Source of the DNA: Omnitrophica WOR_2 bacterium RIFCSPHIGHO2_02_FULL_52_10
GTDB lineage: Bacteria; Omnitrophota; Gorgyraeia; Zapsychrales; Zapsychraceae
NCBI GenBank assembly: GCA_001805655.1
Contig: MHGR01000100.1
Location: forward strand, 1-6,762
Direction of reading: 5' to 3'
DNA length: 6,762 bases
Part shown: one piece after another, positions 5,788 through 6,762 of the stretch
Layout of the letters: each line of letters starts with the position of its first letter
Position numbering within the stretch: position 1 is the stretch's first letter
The notes under the pieces: model-generated
The model's input: the letters and a program-made list of their open reading frames with translations, nothing else
The model's database searches: none
What the model was told of the DNA's origin: nothing
Program-made: the position numbers and the translations under genes

Positions 5788-6435
5788 TTAAGCGCCGAAT
5801 AACTTCATCAAGATCCTCTGCACCTCCCGAGAATCCTTGTCCGCGTCGACCTTCTTCAGTTTTCCTTGAGCCTGATAGAAAGCGATAATCGGCTCCGTGC
5901 TCTGCATATACACATCCATGCGCGTCTTGATCGTTTCTTCGTTATCATCCGCCCGCTGATAAATCTCGCCGCCGCATTCGTCGCAGATCCCTTTGCGCTT
6001 AGGGGGCTTGTTTGGGATATGATAAAGAGCGCCGCAATTCCGGCATACCCGCCGGCCCGTCAACCGTTTGATGATGACCGGCAGAGAAGACTCAAGATAC
6101 ACCGCATATTCCAGCGGCTTCCCCAGCTTCTGCAGAATCTTGTCCAAATCCTTCGCTTGCTGCTCCGTCCGCGGGAAGCCGTCCAACATGTACCCCTTGT
6201 CCGCCAAGTCGTTGCGGGTGAATTTGTTGTCAATCAGCTTTGTGACCACCTGATCCGGGACAAGTTCGCCGGTCTCGATGTACTTCTTCACTTCGCGGCC
6301 GAGCGGGGTGTTATTCTTCATTTCCTCCCGCAGAATGTCGCCGGTCGAAATATGGGCGATGCCCAATTTCTCCTTGAGCAGCCCGGCTAATGTCCCCTTG
6401 CCGGCTCCCGGCGGCCCAAGGAGAACCAATCTCAT
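5788..6435 (-). CDS. adk: Adenylate kinase with zinc-binding LID domain
   Basis: Catalyses ATP + AMP to 2 ADP in the cytoplasm. It has 215 aa, the length of long-form bacterial enzymes. The P-loop GPPGAGKGT is at 7-15, STGDILRE in the AMP-binding region at 30-37, and DGFPRT at 85-90. The LID contains C131-x2-C134 and C151-x2-C154, the four-cysteine zinc site typical of Gram-positive and some other enzymes. RADDNEETIKTR at 161-172 supplies LID arginines. The C-terminal LFGA is short and normal. The ATG overlaps the secY TGA by 4 bases (ATGA), and AAGGGGAAGG lies just upstream inside secY, so translation is coupled to secY. Confidence 0.98.
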   Translation of the reverse strand: MRLVLLGPPGAGKGTLAGLLKEKLGIAHISTGDILREEMKNNTPLGREVKKYIETGELVPDQVVTKLIDNKFTRNDLADKGYMLDGFPRTEQQAKDLDKILQKLGKPLEYAVYLESSLPVIIKRLTGRRVCRNCGALYHIPNKPPKRKGICDECGGEIYQRADDNEETIKTRMDVYMQSTEPIIAFYQAQGKLKKVDADKDSREVQRILMKLFGA

Positions 6436-6762
6436 CGCCTTCCCCTTATGTGGCCGGTTTTCATGAAACCGTCATAATGCCGCATGAGAAGATGCGATTC
6501 AATCTGCTTCATCGTGTCAAGCATCACCCCGACAATGATCAAAACACCCGTTCCGCCGAAAAACGAAGCCACCAGATACGGCACCTTGAAGGAGGCCATG
6601 ATGGCATCGGGCATGACCGCGATGCCCATGATAAACAGCGACCCGGCCAGCGTGATGCGGGTCATTACAAAATCCAGAAAATCCGCCGTTTGCGTTCCCG
6701 GGCGCACGCCGGGGATAAAACCGCCGTGTTTCTTCATGTTTTCCGCGACATCGATGGGATTA
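6432..6762 (-). CDS. secY: Protein translocase subunit SecY, C-terminal part (5' end outside window)
   Basis: SecY is the central channel of the SecYEG translocon in the inner membrane. Only the last 109 residues are present; the start lies beyond the right edge. The fragment opens with NPIDVAENMKKHGGFIPGVR, the cytoplasmic loop before TM9, where ribosome and SecA contact is known in the family. Two hydrophobic stretches follow: about residues 33-54 (TM9) and 61-82 (TM10, with FGGTGVLIIVGV). The cytoplasmic tail has DTMKQIESHLLMRHYDGFM and ends IRGRR, as expected for a complete C-terminus. It ends in TGA overlapping the adk ATG. Confidence 0.96.
   Translation of the reverse strand, partial: NPIDVAENMKKHGGFIPGVRPGTQTADFLDFVMTRITLAGSLFIMGIAVMPDAIMASFKVPYLVASFFGGTGVLIIVGVMLDTMKQIESHLLMRHYDGFMKTGHIRGRR
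6438..6447 (-). promoter_or_regulatory. Ribosome binding site of adk within the secY 3' end
   Basis: AAGGGGAAGG on the minus strand immediately before the adk ATG, embedded in the last codons of secY (encoding Arg-Gly-Arg). The useful part (AAGGGG) is 6 nt or more from the start codon. With the 4-base overlap of stop and start it supports coupled translation. Confidence 0.55.

Noticed and set aside
5866..6390. 174-codon plus-strand open frame opposite adk
   Set aside because: Antisense to a fully conserved adenylate kinase; its composition is that of a shadow frame and no family is recognisable.

Overview
This window is a bacterial ribosomal-protein operon, read entirely on the minus strand. 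In transcription order (right to left) it holds secY (3' part only), adk, map, infA, rpmJ, rpsM, rpsK, rpsD, rpoA and rplQ, then a class I aminotransferase and the 5' part of pilT. It corresponds to the end of the spc operon fused to the alpha operon. The secY-adk-map-infA-rpmJ arrangement is the Gram-positive-like order found in many phyla, but rpsD sits between rpsK and rpoA as in E. coli. Base composition looks balanced to slightly GC-rich. The RpoA N-terminus, the long L17 tail and a PilT-type ATPase suggest a Gram-negative-type, probably uncultured lineage; an Omnitrophota- or PVC-like bacterium is a tentative guess from memory of similar proteins. No phylogeny could be run.

Region by region: positions 6762-6432 encode the last two transmembrane segments of SecY. 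Positions 6435-5788 encode adenylate kinase, 5769-5011 methionine aminopeptidase, 5003-4785 IF-1, and 4783-4670 L36 (37 aa). Positions 4665-4282 hold S13, 4262-3861 S11, 3842-3213 S4, 3182-2190 RpoA and 2178-1558 L17. Positions 1515-343 encode an aspartate aminotransferase-like enzyme, and 306-1 the PilT N-terminus. Gaps are -4 to about 42 nt. I saw no terminator-like hairpin or convincing internal promoter, so the block is probably co-transcribed. No stretch longer than 300 bases lacks a gene. I saw no tRNA, rRNA, CRISPR, IS element or long repeat.

The genes serve one programme: translation initiation (IF-1), ribosome assembly (S13, S11, S4, L17, L36), transcription (RpoA), membrane insertion of new proteins (SecY), N-terminal Met removal (Map) and adenylate balance (Adk). 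The aminotransferase and pilT look like riders at the 3' end.

The outstanding oddity is in rpsM, which encodes essential S13. An in-frame TAG is codon 67, and the same frame continues with a perfectly conserved S13 C-terminal half to a TAA at 4282-4284. The codon sits where S13 proteins usually have Glu just before the conserved Gly-Asp-Leu-Arg-Arg. None of the other genes contains or ends in TAG (stops seen: nine TAA, two TGA). This could be a sequencing or assembly error (the simplest reading), a real nonsense mutation, suppression or reassignment of TAG, or a split S13 with re-initiation. Lesser oddities are an approximately 90-residue Lys/Pro/Glu-rich tail on L17 and an eight-Glu tract in the RpoA linker.
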